From Bacteroidota bacterium (lineage in GTDB: Bacteria > Bacteroidota > Bacteroidia > Chitinophagales > Chitinophagaceae), in NCBI GenBank assembly GCA_947454025.1, contig CANGIZ010000009.1, forward strand, positions 1-47,355: 47,355 nt of DNA, given 5' to 3'. Made by a program: the position numbers and the translations under genes. The notes under the pieces are model-generated. The model worked only from the letters and a program-made list of their open reading frames with translations. It did not search any database and had not been told where the DNA came from. Shown one piece after another: positions 25,992 through 34,297 of the stretch (positions within the stretch are counted from its first letter, which is position 1; each line of letters begins with the position of its first letter).

Positions 25992-26390
25992 ATGCAATTG
26001 AATAAATATTTTACTGTACTATTCATTTCTTTTTTATTGCCATGTATGGTGAATGCACAAAACTTGGTGCATGGTAAAAAATTATTTGAAACCAGGTGTT
26101 TGGTTTGTCATCAAGCGGATGGTGGTGGCGTACCCAATATGAACGCGCCATTAGACGGTTCCAGCAATGTGGTGGGAAATAATATTGCGCGTTTGGTGCG
26201 TATTGTAAAAGAAGGGTACAGCGAAAAAATACCTTTAGACGGTTACTACTATAATAATGTAATGACGCCGAATCCTGATTTTAAAGACCAAGATATTGCC
26301 GATGTTTTAAGTTATATAAGAAACAGTTGGTCGAATAAGGCTAGTAAGATTACCCTTGCGCAAGTACAAGCGGCTAAAAGAAAAAAGTAA
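25992..26390 (+). CDS. Exported monoheme cytochrome c
   Basis: A 132-residue periplasmic cytochrome. A signal peptide (1-22, ending MVNA) precedes the haem-binding CLVCH motif (36-40), within GKKLFETRCLVCHQADGGG. A later Met in NNVMTPNPDF is the likely second axial ligand, and ADVLSYIRNSW is the typical class I C-terminal helix. It probably takes electrons from the PQQ-type dehydrogenase encoded 6 bp upstream. hisB begins 21 bp downstream, so the pair and hisB look like one transcript. Confidence 0.9.
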   Translation: MQLNKYFTVLFISFLLPCMVNAQNLVHGKKLFETRCLVCHQADGGGVPNMNAPLDGSSNVVGNNIARLVRIVKEGYSEKIPLDGYYYNNVMTPNPDFKDQDIADVLSYIRNSWSNKASKITLAQVQAAKRKK

Positions 26391-26411
26391 GCGCAACTAA
26401 ACAATAGAATT

Positions 26412-27542
26412 ATGAAACCTATTTTATTTATTGATAGAGACGGAGTTATTTTAGAAGAACCAAAGTCGGATTATCAAATTGATTCCATTCAAAAAACAAG
26501 TTTTGTTCCAGGAGCAATTAGTTATCTGGGTAAAATTGCCGCTGAGTTTGGTTTTCATAAAGTAATGGTCACCAATCAAGATGGATTAGGAACTGCAAGC
26601 TATCCAATGGAAAGCTTTGAACCTTATCAGCAATTAATGTTGCGAACATTAAAGGGTGAGGGCTTTGTATTTGATGAAATATTTATTGATGATACTTTTG
26701 CCGCCGACAATAAGCCAACGCGTAAACCGGGTACTGCTATGTTGACTCATTTGTTAAATAATATTCATTTTGATATTCATGATTCATTTGTAATTGGAGA
26801 CAGGTGGAGTGATATTGCATTGGCAAAAAATATGGATTGCAAAGCCATTTATTTAAAATCTCCTTTACATAGTTTAACTGCAGAGCAGGAATTGGAATTG
26901 AGATCAACCATTGCATTTGAAGCCAATAGTTGGTCAGAAATTTATAGTTTTTTAAAGCTAGGATTAAGAAAGGTTTCCCATGTGCGTAATACCAAGGAAA
27001 CTAAAATTAGTGTTGAATTAAATTTAGATGGCAAAGGGGATGCACAAATTGAAACAGGCTTAGGATTTTTTGACCATATGTTAGAACAAATTGCACGTCA
27101 CGGCGCTTTGGATTTAAATATTAAATGTGACGGCGATTTGCATATTGACGAACACCATACGATCGAAGATGTAGGGATTGCATTAGGGGAAGCATTCGCT
27201 CTAGGATTAATGGATAAAAGAGGTATGGAGCGTTATGGATACGCATTGCCAATGGATGAGGCAGAGGCCAAGGTATTAATTGATTTTGGAGGAAGAAATT
27301 GGATTGTTTGGGACGCGGAGTTTAAGCGTGAAAAAATAGGGGAAATGCCAACGGAGATGTTTTTTCACTTTTTTAAATCCTTTAGTGATGCAGCAAAAGC
27401 CAATTTAAATATTAGCTGCAAGGGGGATAATGAACACCATAAAATCGAAGCTATTTTCAAGGCTTTTGCGAAATCGATTAAAATGGCTGTAAAACGTAAC
27501 CCGGAAAGTGACGCCCTGCCAAGTACCAAGGGGGTTTTATAG
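26412..27542 (+). CDS. hisB: Bifunctional histidinol-phosphatase / imidazoleglycerol-phosphate dehydratase
   Basis: A 376-residue fusion. Residues 1-165 are a HAD phosphatase (LFIDRDGVILEEP, MVTNQDGLGTASYP, TRKPGTAML, VIGDRWSDIALA) that converts histidinol phosphate to histidinol. Residues about 180-376 are the dehydratase (GLGFFDHMLEQIARHG, HIDEHHTIEDVGIALG, GDNEHHKIEAIFKAFAKS) with manganese-binding histidines. The zinc loop Cys residues of E. coli HisB are absent (IDDTFAADNKPTRKPG instead), which I recall as usual in Bacteroidota. It is separated from hisC by the dehydrogenase/cytochrome pair, and is followed by the trp leader. Confidence 0.96.
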   Translation: MKPILFIDRDGVILEEPKSDYQIDSIQKTSFVPGAISYLGKIAAEFGFHKVMVTNQDGLGTASYPMESFEPYQQLMLRTLKGEGFVFDEIFIDDTFAADNKPTRKPGTAMLTHLLNNIHFDIHDSFVIGDRWSDIALAKNMDCKAIYLKSPLHSLTAEQELELRSTIAFEANSWSEIYSFLKLGLRKVSHVRNTKETKISVELNLDGKGDAQIETGLGFFDHMLEQIARHGALDLNIKCDGDLHIDEHHTIEDVGIALGEAFALGLMDKRGMERYGYALPMDEAEAKVLIDFGGRNWIVWDAEFKREKIGEMPTEMFFHFFKSFSDAAKANLNISCKGDNEHHKIEAIFKAFAKSIKMAVKRNPESDALPSTKGVL

Positions 27543-27597
27543 GATACTAACAGCCAATAGTAGGCTAATAAGCAGTGCTAGTAAGGTTTGAGATTTT

Positions 27598-27629
27598 TTT
27601 GGCATAGATACAGCAATGCTGTAAATTTG
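27598..27629 (+). promoter_or_regulatory. Promoter of the trp leader and operon
   Basis: TTTG at 27598-27601, a 20-bp spacer, then TAAATTTG at 27622-27629. Both match the Bacteroidetes consensus (TTTG / TAnnTTTG) at the expected spacing. It is the best promoter in the window. The leader ATG begins 17 bases after the -7 box. It also lies behind hisB, so readthrough from the his unit can add to it. Confidence 0.75.
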
Positions 27630-27646
27630 TGAAAGAATTAAAGAAA

Positions 27647-27703
27647 ATGACTAAAACGAACAATATGTGGTGGTGGCATACAAACTCCGTTGGGGTATTG
27701 TAG
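27647..27703 (+). CDS. trpL: Tryptophan operon leader peptide
   Basis: An 18-codon frame, MTKTNNMWWWHTNSVGVL, ending TAG at 27701-27703. Three consecutive TGG codons (27668-27676) form the Trp sensor. The ATG is preceded by an A-rich AAAGAAA region, common for Bacteroidota starts. The peptide sits between a consensus promoter and a strong terminator, 120 bases upstream of trpE, which is the classical layout of a trp attenuator. Confidence 0.92.
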   Translation: MTKTNNMWWWHTNSVGVL

Positions 27704-27768
27704 TGACATAGCTATTATTGTCAAAATATACATAAACCCCGACATCCAATGTCGGGGTTTTGTTTTTT
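27689..27768 (+). promoter_or_regulatory. trp attenuator: antiterminator and terminator
   Basis: The terminator is a perfect 12-bp stem, AAACCCCGACAT (27734-27745) with ATGTCGGGGTTT (27749-27760), loop CCA, followed by TGTTTTTT. The competing helix pairs GTTGGGGT (27689-27696, the Val-Gly-Val codons of the leader) with ACCCCGAC (27736-27743): eight pairs with one G-U. A ribosome stalled at the last Trp codon should leave 27689 onward free, while one at the stop codon covers it. The pairing is seen; regulation is inferred. Confidence 0.88.
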
Positions 27769-27823
27769 AATAATTGGGAATGAAACATATAATTGAGAAA
27801 GAACAAATTGAACTAAGGAGCAT

Positions 27824-29236
27824 ATGCAAAAGAAATTGATTACGACTACTGTCACTAGCATGTTGGCAGATACATTCACACCAGTAGGAATTTATCTTCG
27901 TTTAAGAGATCGATTCAGAGATACGATTTTATTAGAGAGTACCGATTCACACGCATCTGAAAATAGTTATTCATTTATTGGCGTAAATGCAATTGGTGGT
28001 ATCGAAATATCTTCATTAAACGAGATTGAATATAAATACCCTAATCAAGAACCTGAAAAAGAAACGATTCAAAATGTGCATACAGCTCCTGATCGTATTT
28101 GGGCCTATATGCAACAATATGAGATGAAAGGGCAAGAGGTAAAAGAAGCTGCATTTGCGCAAGGACTTTATGGTTATACTGCATATGATGCGATTCCTTT
28201 TTTTGACACGATTCAGTTTAAGGAAGGCGCACCTATAGTGCCATTAATGAGATATAGATTATATCAATATGTAATTGCATTTAACCATTTTAAAGACGAA
28301 ATTTTTATTTGTGAGAATAAATTAGATGGCATTAGCTCGGAGTATGATGCATTGGTTTCCTTTATAAAAAGCAAAGATGTTCCACAGTATCCATTTTCAT
28401 TAGACGGGGAAGAGTCTTCTAATTTTACCGATGAACAATATCGTGATGCGGTTAAAAAAGGAATTCAACATTGTATGCGTGGTGACGTTTTTCAAATTGT
28501 ATTAAGCCGTCGCTTTCAACAATCATTCAAGGGGGACGAATTTAATGTATATCGTACTTTAAGAAATATCAATCCATCTCCATACTTGTTTTTCTTTGAT
28601 TATGGGGATTATAAATTAATGGGCTCTTCGCCCGAGGCGCAAATCATTATTAATAATGGCAAAGCGGTAGTGCATCCTATTGCCGGAACATTTAAAAGAA
28701 CTGGAGATGCAATTGTAGATGCAAACATGACTCAAAAATTATTAGAGGATCCAAAGGAAAATGCGGAGCATGTGATGTTGGTTGATTTAGCGAGAAACGA
28801 TTTAAGTAGAGTATGTACCGAAGTGCGCGTGAAGCAATACCGTCAAGTACATTATTATAGTCACGTAATTCACCTTGTGAGTGAAGTGGAGGGTAAGGTG
28901 GCAGAAGGCTCGAATCCCTTTCATTTAATTGCAAAAACATTTCCGGCGGGTACATTAAGTGGCGCGCCTAAATTTAAAGCCATGCAAATTATTGATTCCA
29001 TTGAGCCTACTAAACGTTCTTATTATGGAGGCTGTATTGGGTTTGTTGGTTTCAATGGCACATGTAATCAAGCTATTATGATTCGTACTTTCTTGAGTAA
29101 AGAAAACACGCTTACTTATCAGGCGGGTGCTGGGGTAGTAGCGGCGAGTGTGCCAGAAAGTGAATTACAGGAAGTGAATAATAAATTGAATGCATTGAAA
29201 ACAGCCATGGTATTGGCTGAAAAAATACACGATTAA
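27824..29236 (+). CDS. trpE: Anthranilate synthase component I
   Basis: A 470-residue chorismate-using enzyme that makes anthranilate with ammonia from TrpG. The N-terminal LLES motif (36-39) is the feedback site for tryptophan. The catalytic domain shows GDVFQIVLSRRF, SPYLFFFDYGDYKLMGSSPEAQI, PIAGTFKRTGD, ENAEHVMLVDLARNDLSRV, FPAGTLSGAPKFKAMQIID, YYGGCIGFVGF and AGAGVVAASVPESE. The ATG has a strong AAGGAG Shine-Dalgarno at 27815-27820, which is unusual in this phylum. It is the first gene behind the trp attenuator. Confidence 0.97.
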   Translation: MQKKLITTTVTSMLADTFTPVGIYLRLRDRFRDTILLESTDSHASENSYSFIGVNAIGGIEISSLNEIEYKYPNQEPEKETIQNVHTAPDRIWAYMQQYEMKGQEVKEAAFAQGLYGYTAYDAIPFFDTIQFKEGAPIVPLMRYRLYQYVIAFNHFKDEIFICENKLDGISSEYDALVSFIKSKDVPQYPFSLDGEESSNFTDEQYRDAVKKGIQHCMRGDVFQIVLSRRFQQSFKGDEFNVYRTLRNINPSPYLFFFDYGDYKLMGSSPEAQIIINNGKAVVHPIAGTFKRTGDAIVDANMTQKLLEDPKENAEHVMLVDLARNDLSRVCTEVRVKQYRQVHYYSHVIHLVSEVEGKVAEGSNPFHLIAKTFPAGTLSGAPKFKAMQIIDSIEPTKRSYYGGCIGFVGFNGTCNQAIMIRTFLSKENTLTYQAGAGVVAASVPESELQEVNNKLNALKTAMVLAEKIHD

Positions 29237-29266
29237 GATCAAATAATTTAAAGAAAAAGAGCCTAC

Positions 29267-29836
29267 ATGAAAATATTAGTTTTTGACAATTACGATTCTT
29301 TCACATACAACTTAGTGCAGTTGATTAGAGAGATAGCGACTGATGCGAAGGTGGAAGTATTTCGTAACGATGAGATTCCATTGGAGGATGTTAAAGCCTA
29401 TGATAAGATTTTGTTATCTCCTGGCCCTGGTATTCCTTCTGAATCGGGTTTATTATTGCCTTTGATTAAAGAATATGCAGCTACTAAATCTATTTTTGGA
29501 GTTTGTTTAGGTCAACAAGCCATTGCGGAATCTTTTGGAGGCAGCTTAAGTAATTTGAGTAAGGTATACCACGGCATTGCTACACCAGTTCATTTAACTG
29601 CAACATCTACCTTGTTTGAAGGATTGCCCACTACTTTTAATGTAGGACGTTATCATAGCTGGGTGGTGAATGAAAAGGATTTGCCATCGGATTTAATCAT
29701 TACTTCGAAAGATGTTGATGGATATATTATGTCATTGGAACATAAAACCTATGATGTAAAGGGGGTGCAGTATCATCCTGAAAGTGTATTAACCCCAGAT
29801 GGCGCAAAAATTTTAGCGAACTGGTTGAAAAAATAA
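29267..29836 (+). CDS. trpG: Anthranilate synthase component II (glutamine amidotransferase)
   Basis: A 189-residue class I glutaminase that supplies ammonia to TrpE. It starts with ILVFDNYDSFTYNLVQ and has the LLSPGPGIP oxyanion segment, the nucleophile Cys in FGVCLGQQAIAE, and the His-Glu pair in GVQYHPESVLTPDG. The HGIATPVHLT region marks it as a TrpG/PabA type; the trp operon position makes TrpG the natural call, though one subunit may serve both TrpE and PabB. It begins 30 bp after trpE. Confidence 0.96.
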   Translation: MKILVFDNYDSFTYNLVQLIREIATDAKVEVFRNDEIPLEDVKAYDKILLSPGPGIPSESGLLLPLIKEYAATKSIFGVCLGQQAIAESFGGSLSNLSKVYHGIATPVHLTATSTLFEGLPTTFNVGRYHSWVVNEKDLPSDLIITSKDVDGYIMSLEHKTYDVKGVQYHPESVLTPDGAKILANWLKK

Positions 29837-29892
29837 AAAGTGCAATAGCAACCTTCTAAAAAAAACTAATAATGGATAAATAGAAAAGACCG

Positions 29893-30885
29893 ATGAAAAA
29901 ATTATTACAATATTTATTTGAACACAAAACCTTGACAAGGGAGCAGGCAAAAGAGGTGTTGGTGCAAATTTCACAAGGGGTATACAATGAGCATGAAGTC
30001 ACCTCCTTTGTGACGGTTTATTTAATGCGAAGCATTACCATTGAGGAATTGATGGGTTTTAGAGATGCATTATTGTCTTTGGCAGTGAAAGTAGATTTAG
30101 GTGTGGACAATGCCATTGATATTGTAGGTACAGGAGGAGATGGCAAAGACACATTTAATATATCTACCCTTGCCTGTTTTATAGTAGCTGGTGCAGGACA
30201 ACCAGTTGTGAAGCATGGTAATTACGGTGCTTCTAGTGTAAGCGGATCTTCTAATGTAATGGAACAATTAGGGTATACTTTTAAAAATGACCAAACACAG
30301 TTGGCAAAGGAAGTTAAGGAAGCGGGTATCTGTTTTTTACATGCACCTTTATTTCATCCCGCATTAAAAACAGTAGGGCCCATTCGTCGTAATATAGGGG
30401 TGCGTACTTTTTTTAATATGCTGGGGCCTATCGTGAATCCAGCACAACCAAAGTATCAATTGATTGGTGTATATAATTTAGAGATGGCCAGGATTTACAA
30501 TTATGTATTACAATCCTTGGGTAAGGAGTTTACTTTAATTAACAGCTTGGATGGTTATGATGAAATTTCATTAACAACCGATACTAAAATTGTAACCAAT
30601 AAAGGTGAATTCACATTATCACCCTATGCCTTAGGGAAAAAGCGTGTTTTTGCGGAAGAATTAAGTGGTGGTGCAACTGTTGAAGAAGCGGCATCTATTT
30701 TTAAAAATATTATTCAAGGAAAAGGCACTTGGTCACAAAATGCAGTGGTGTTAGCCAATGCAGCAATGGCTTTAAACTTAACAGGTAAATATGAAAACTA
30801 TGAACAGGCTTATCAAGCTGCAGTAAAAAGTTTAGAGACAGGTGCAGCGAATAATTGTTTACAAAAATTAATAAGCTTACAATAA
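29893..30885 (+). CDS. trpD: Anthranilate phosphoribosyltransferase
   Basis: A 330-residue enzyme that transfers the phosphoribosyl group of PRPP to anthranilate. The PRPP/Mg loop VGTGGDGKDTFNIST is present, followed by KHGNYGASSVSGSSNVMEQLG, FLHAPLFHPALKTVGPIRRNIGVRTFFNMLGPIVNP and GYDEISL. No TrpG fusion is present. 56 bp of A-rich sequence separate it from trpG, without a hairpin. Its stop overlaps the trpC ATG (TAATG). Confidence 0.97.
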   Translation: MKKLLQYLFEHKTLTREQAKEVLVQISQGVYNEHEVTSFVTVYLMRSITIEELMGFRDALLSLAVKVDLGVDNAIDIVGTGGDGKDTFNISTLACFIVAGAGQPVVKHGNYGASSVSGSSNVMEQLGYTFKNDQTQLAKEVKEAGICFLHAPLFHPALKTVGPIRRNIGVRTFFNMLGPIVNPAQPKYQLIGVYNLEMARIYNYVLQSLGKEFTLINSLDGYDEISLTTDTKIVTNKGEFTLSPYALGKKRVFAEELSGGATVEEAASIFKNIIQGKGTWSQNAVVLANAAMALNLTGKYENYEQAYQAAVKSLETGAANNCLQKLISLQ

Positions 30886-31670
30886 TGAGTACGAATATTT
30901 TAGAAAAAATTGTCGCAACCAAGGTTAGTGAAGTAGCTGAACGTAAACAACAAATAAGTGTTGCGCAATTGGAAGCCATGCCTTTGTTTGGAGAAAAGAC
31001 CTACTCATTAAAAAATAATTTATTAGATGCTTCTAAAACGGGAATTATAGCTGAGTTTAAAAGACAATCTCCGTCTAAGGGCATTATCAATGCAGTAGCA
31101 GATGTAGTGGAAGTCACAAAAGCTTACACCCAATTTGGCGCATCAGGGGTATCGGTGTTAACAGATGGTCCCTATTTTGGAGGTAGTTTAAATGATTTAA
31201 GTATTGCAGTAAAAAATGAAATTCCAGTACTAAGAAAGGAATTTATTATTGATGAGTTTCAAGTCATAGAAGCAAAAGCATTTGGGGCTTCAGTGATTTT
31301 ATTGATTGCTTCTTGTTTAAAGCCAGCCGAGACCAAATTATTAGCAGCTAAGGCAAAGCAATTGGGCATGGAAGTATTATTAGAATTGCATGACGAAACA
31401 GAATTGGATTATATATGTGAGGAGGTTGATTTAGTGGGCATAAACAATCGAAGTTTAAAATCCTTTGAAGTGAACATTGAACATTCTCTTAAGTTGAAAG
31501 ATTTATTACCAAAAGGTAAATTGAGTATTGCAGAGAGTGGTATTTATGATTTGGCAACTTTTAAATTATTGAAGCAAGAAGGTTTTGATGGATTTTTGAT
31601 GGGAGAATATTTCATGAAACAGGAAAATCCTGCAAAAGCATTTGAGGAATTTAGTAAGCAAATAAAATGA
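30885..31670 (+). CDS. trpC: Indole-3-glycerol phosphate synthase
   Basis: A 261-residue TIM barrel that closes the indole ring. Signatures: NILEKIVATKVSEVAERK at the N-terminus, GIIAEFKRQSPSKGIIN (catalytic Lys), VSVLTDGPYFGGSLNDL, PVLRKEFIIDEFQVIEAKAFGA, LELHDETELD, GINNRSLKSFEV and IAESGIYDL. The start at 30885, overlapping the trpD stop by one base, is preferred over an ATG ten codons upstream inside trpD. It is monofunctional; trpF is a separate gene. Confidence 0.97.
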   Translation: MSTNILEKIVATKVSEVAERKQQISVAQLEAMPLFGEKTYSLKNNLLDASKTGIIAEFKRQSPSKGIINAVADVVEVTKAYTQFGASGVSVLTDGPYFGGSLNDLSIAVKNEIPVLRKEFIIDEFQVIEAKAFGASVILLIASCLKPAETKLLAAKAKQLGMEVLLELHDETELDYICEEVDLVGINNRSLKSFEVNIEHSLKLKDLLPKGKLSIAESGIYDLATFKLLKQEGFDGFLMGEYFMKQENPAKAFEEFSKQIK

Positions 31671-31674
31671 TAAG

Positions 31675-32322
31675 ATGAAGGATTTGCAAATAAAAGTATG
31701 TGGGATTACCGATATAAATCAAGCTGTTGCTTTAGAAGCGATGGGGGTGCATTATATTGGTTTTATTTTTTATGCACCTTCAAAAAGGTATGTACTTGCT
31801 AAGATGGAACTAGGTGATTTAAAAAAGTTTACATCTAGTGCTGCTAAAAAAGTAGGTGTGTTTGTGAACGAATCAATCGAAGATTTGTTTAGTATAGTAA
31901 ATGCAGCGGGGTTAGATATGGTACAATTGCATGGGGATGAGGATGAAGCTTATTTTAAAGCTGCAAAAGCAAAGTTAGGATCAGATGTTCAATTGATTAA
32001 AGTTTTTAGAGTCGGCGATAAGATGCCAGCAATTGCACCTTTTATTGAAGTAGCAGATTATTTTTTATTCGATACCGATAGTAAAATGTATGGTGGAACT
32101 GGGGCTCATTTTAATTGGGAATTGCTAAAAGGTCATTCGATCAACAAGCCTTTCTTTTTAAGTGGAGGAATTGGACCCAATGATGTTGGTGGCATTGAAG
32201 TGATGCAGCAAACCAAAGCAGGCAAAACATTGGTAGCATTAGACGTGAATAGTCAGTTTGAAGAAACACCGGGTGTGAAAAATTTAGAAAAAATTAAAAC
32301 CTTTATCAATGCATTTATTTAA
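31675..32322 (+). CDS. trpF: Phosphoribosylanthranilate isomerase
   Basis: A 215-residue TIM barrel that catalyses the Amadori rearrangement of phosphoribosylanthranilate. The catalytic Cys is in IKVCGITDINQA, followed by IGFIFYAPSKRYV, KVGVFVNESIEDL, DMVQLHGDED, and DYFLFDTDSKMYGGTGAHFNWELL with the catalytic Asp region. GGIGPNDV binds the phosphate. It starts four bases after trpC. With both trpF and hisA present, no PriA-type shared isomerase is needed. Confidence 0.96.
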   Translation: MKDLQIKVCGITDINQAVALEAMGVHYIGFIFYAPSKRYVLAKMELGDLKKFTSSAAKKVGVFVNESIEDLFSIVNAAGLDMVQLHGDEDEAYFKAAKAKLGSDVQLIKVFRVGDKMPAIAPFIEVADYFLFDTDSKMYGGTGAHFNWELLKGHSINKPFFLSGGIGPNDVGGIEVMQQTKAGKTLVALDVNSQFEETPGVKNLEKIKTFINAFI

Positions 32323-33523
32323 CAAGACCATTAATTATCAAGTGCCAAGTGCCGAAGGGTATTATGGTGAATTTGGAGGCGCCTACATTCCCGAAATGTT
32401 ATATGGGAATGTGGAGACCTTAAAAAAACAGTATTTGCAAATAATGCAGGACCCTGCTTTCCAGGAAGAGTTTCATGCATTGTTAAAAGACTATGTAGGA
32501 AGACCCACTCCATTGTTTTATGCCGAAAGATTAAGTAAAGAAATTGGAGCGCATATTTATTTAAAGCGTGAGGATTTGTGTCATACTGGAGCGCACAAAA
32601 TAAACAATACAATTGGACAAATTTTATTAGCGCAACGCTTAGGGAAAACAAAAATTATAGCAGAAACAGGAGCTGGACAACATGGTGTTGCAACTGCAAC
32701 TGTTTGTGCACTAAAAGGTATGGAATGTGTGGTGTATATGGGAGAGAAGGATATTGAACGTCAAGCGCCCAATGTAGCAAGAATGAAAATGTTGGGTGCA
32801 ACAGTAGTTCCAGCAACAAGTGGAAGCAAAACGTTAAAAGATGCTACCAATGAAGCCATTCGTGCTTGGATTAATGAGCCTAATGAAACACATTATATTA
32901 TAGGAAGTGTAGTGGGGCCTCATCCTTATCCGGATATGGTGGCACGCTTTCAAAGTGTTATTAGCGATGAAATGCGCAAACAATTAAAAGAAAAAACGGG
33001 TACTGAATTACCAACACATGTAGTTGCTTGTGTAGGTGGTGGTTCCAATGCAGCAGGTGCATTCTATCATTTTTTAAATGAAGAAACAGTGGAATTGGTT
33101 GCAGTAGAAGCAGCCGGGCATGGAGTACATTCAGGTATGAGTGCTGCTACAACACAATTAGGCACTACGGGCATTTTACATGGTAGTAAAAGTATATTAA
33201 TGCAAACTGCCGATGGCCAAGTGGTAGAGCCACATAGTATTAGTGCAGGATTGGATTATCCTGGCATTGGTCCCTTGCATGCTTTTTTATATGAAAGTAA
33301 ACGTGGAACTTTTATGAGTGCTACCGATGAAGAAGCATTAGAATGGGCATTTCATTTGTCAAAAATTGAAGGGATTATTCCAGCTTTAGAAACTGCACAT
33401 GCATTTTCGGTGTTGCCAAAAATGAATTTAAAACCAACAGATACTGTAATTGTTTGTTTAAGTGGAAGAGGCGACAAGGATTTGTCAACTTATATGCAGG
33501 CAATGGAAACTAAAAAATATTAA
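32309..33523 (+). CDS. trpB: Tryptophan synthase beta chain
   Basis: A 404-residue PLP enzyme that joins indole and serine. It has YYGEFGGAYIPEML, GRPTPLFYAERLSKEIG, the PLP-lysine segment LKREDLCHTGAHKINN, ETGAGQHGVATATVCALKGM, the phosphate loop CVGGGSNAAGAFYHF, and SAGLDYPGIGP. The length and type match the common TrpB1. Its ATG lies inside trpF, overlapping it by 14 bases; no later Met fits the family start. Confidence 0.97.
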   Translation: MHLFNKTINYQVPSAEGYYGEFGGAYIPEMLYGNVETLKKQYLQIMQDPAFQEEFHALLKDYVGRPTPLFYAERLSKEIGAHIYLKREDLCHTGAHKINNTIGQILLAQRLGKTKIIAETGAGQHGVATATVCALKGMECVVYMGEKDIERQAPNVARMKMLGATVVPATSGSKTLKDATNEAIRAWINEPNETHYIIGSVVGPHPYPDMVARFQSVISDEMRKQLKEKTGTELPTHVVACVGGGSNAAGAFYHFLNEETVELVAVEAAGHGVHSGMSAATTQLGTTGILHGSKSILMQTADGQVVEPHSISAGLDYPGIGPLHAFLYESKRGTFMSATDEEALEWAFHLSKIEGIIPALETAHAFSVLPKMNLKPTDTVIVCLSGRGDKDLSTYMQAMETKKY

Positions 33524-33525
33524 TT

Positions 33526-34296
33526 ATGTCAAGGTTATCAGCTTTATTTCAACAACAATCCTCCCGTGTTTTAAACGTGTATTGTACAGCAGGCTTCCCC
33601 CATTTGAATAGTACTTTGGAAGTGATGGAAAGTTTGCAAGCTAATGGCGCCAATATTATTGAATTAGGTATGCCATATAGCGATCCTTTAGCCGATGGCG
33701 AAGTAATACAATCTAGTGGGAATGTGGCATTGGCAAATGGAATGACCATTGAAGTGCTATTTGAGCAATTAAAAAATATGCGTGAAACCATTCATATCCC
33801 TGTGGTTTTGATGGGTTATATGAATCCTATTTTACAATATGGGTTAGAAGCATTTTGTAAAAAAGCAAAAGCAGTTGGCGTAGATGGGTTGATTCTTCCT
33901 GACTTGCCTTTGTATGAATTTGAGCATTTATACGGGAAGACGATTCAAGAGAATGGATTGGATTTTGTGTTTTTGGTAACGCCAGAAACACCAGAAGATA
34001 GATTAAGAAAATTAGATGCATTAAGTACTGGCTTTTTATATGCGGTAAGTTCATCGGCAACCACGGGAAAAGATAAAGATTTTTCAAAAGTAGCTTTGTA
34101 TTTGCAAAAACTGCGAGCGATGCAATTAAAGAATCCGGTATTAGTAGGTTTTGGTATTAAGGACAAGGAAACTTTTGATGCTGTTTGTGCCTACTCCAAT
34201 GGTGCTATCATTGGATCCGCATATATTAATGCATTGTCAAAAGGGAAGTCAGTTAATGAAACAACCGAACAATTTTTAAAAGCAGTATTGAACTAA
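33526..34296 (+). CDS. trpA: Tryptophan synthase alpha chain
   Basis: A 256-residue TIM barrel that releases indole from indole-glycerol phosphate and channels it to TrpB. The catalytic Glu and Asp lie in NIIELGMPYSDPLADGEVIQ. VVLMGYMNPILQYG, DGLILPDLP and LVTPETPEDRL follow, then YAVSSSATTGKD and VGFGIKDKET for phosphate binding. It starts two bases after trpB. hisH starts one base after its stop, tying the last his genes to the trp transcript. Confidence 0.97.
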   Translation: MSRLSALFQQQSSRVLNVYCTAGFPHLNSTLEVMESLQANGANIIELGMPYSDPLADGEVIQSSGNVALANGMTIEVLFEQLKNMRETIHIPVVLMGYMNPILQYGLEAFCKKAKAVGVDGLILPDLPLYEFEHLYGKTIQENGLDFVFLVTPETPEDRLRKLDALSTGFLYAVSSSATTGKDKDFSKVALYLQKLRAMQLKNPVLVGFGIKDKETFDAVCAYSNGAIIGSAYINALSKGKSVNETTEQFLKAVLN

Positions 34297-34297
34297 T

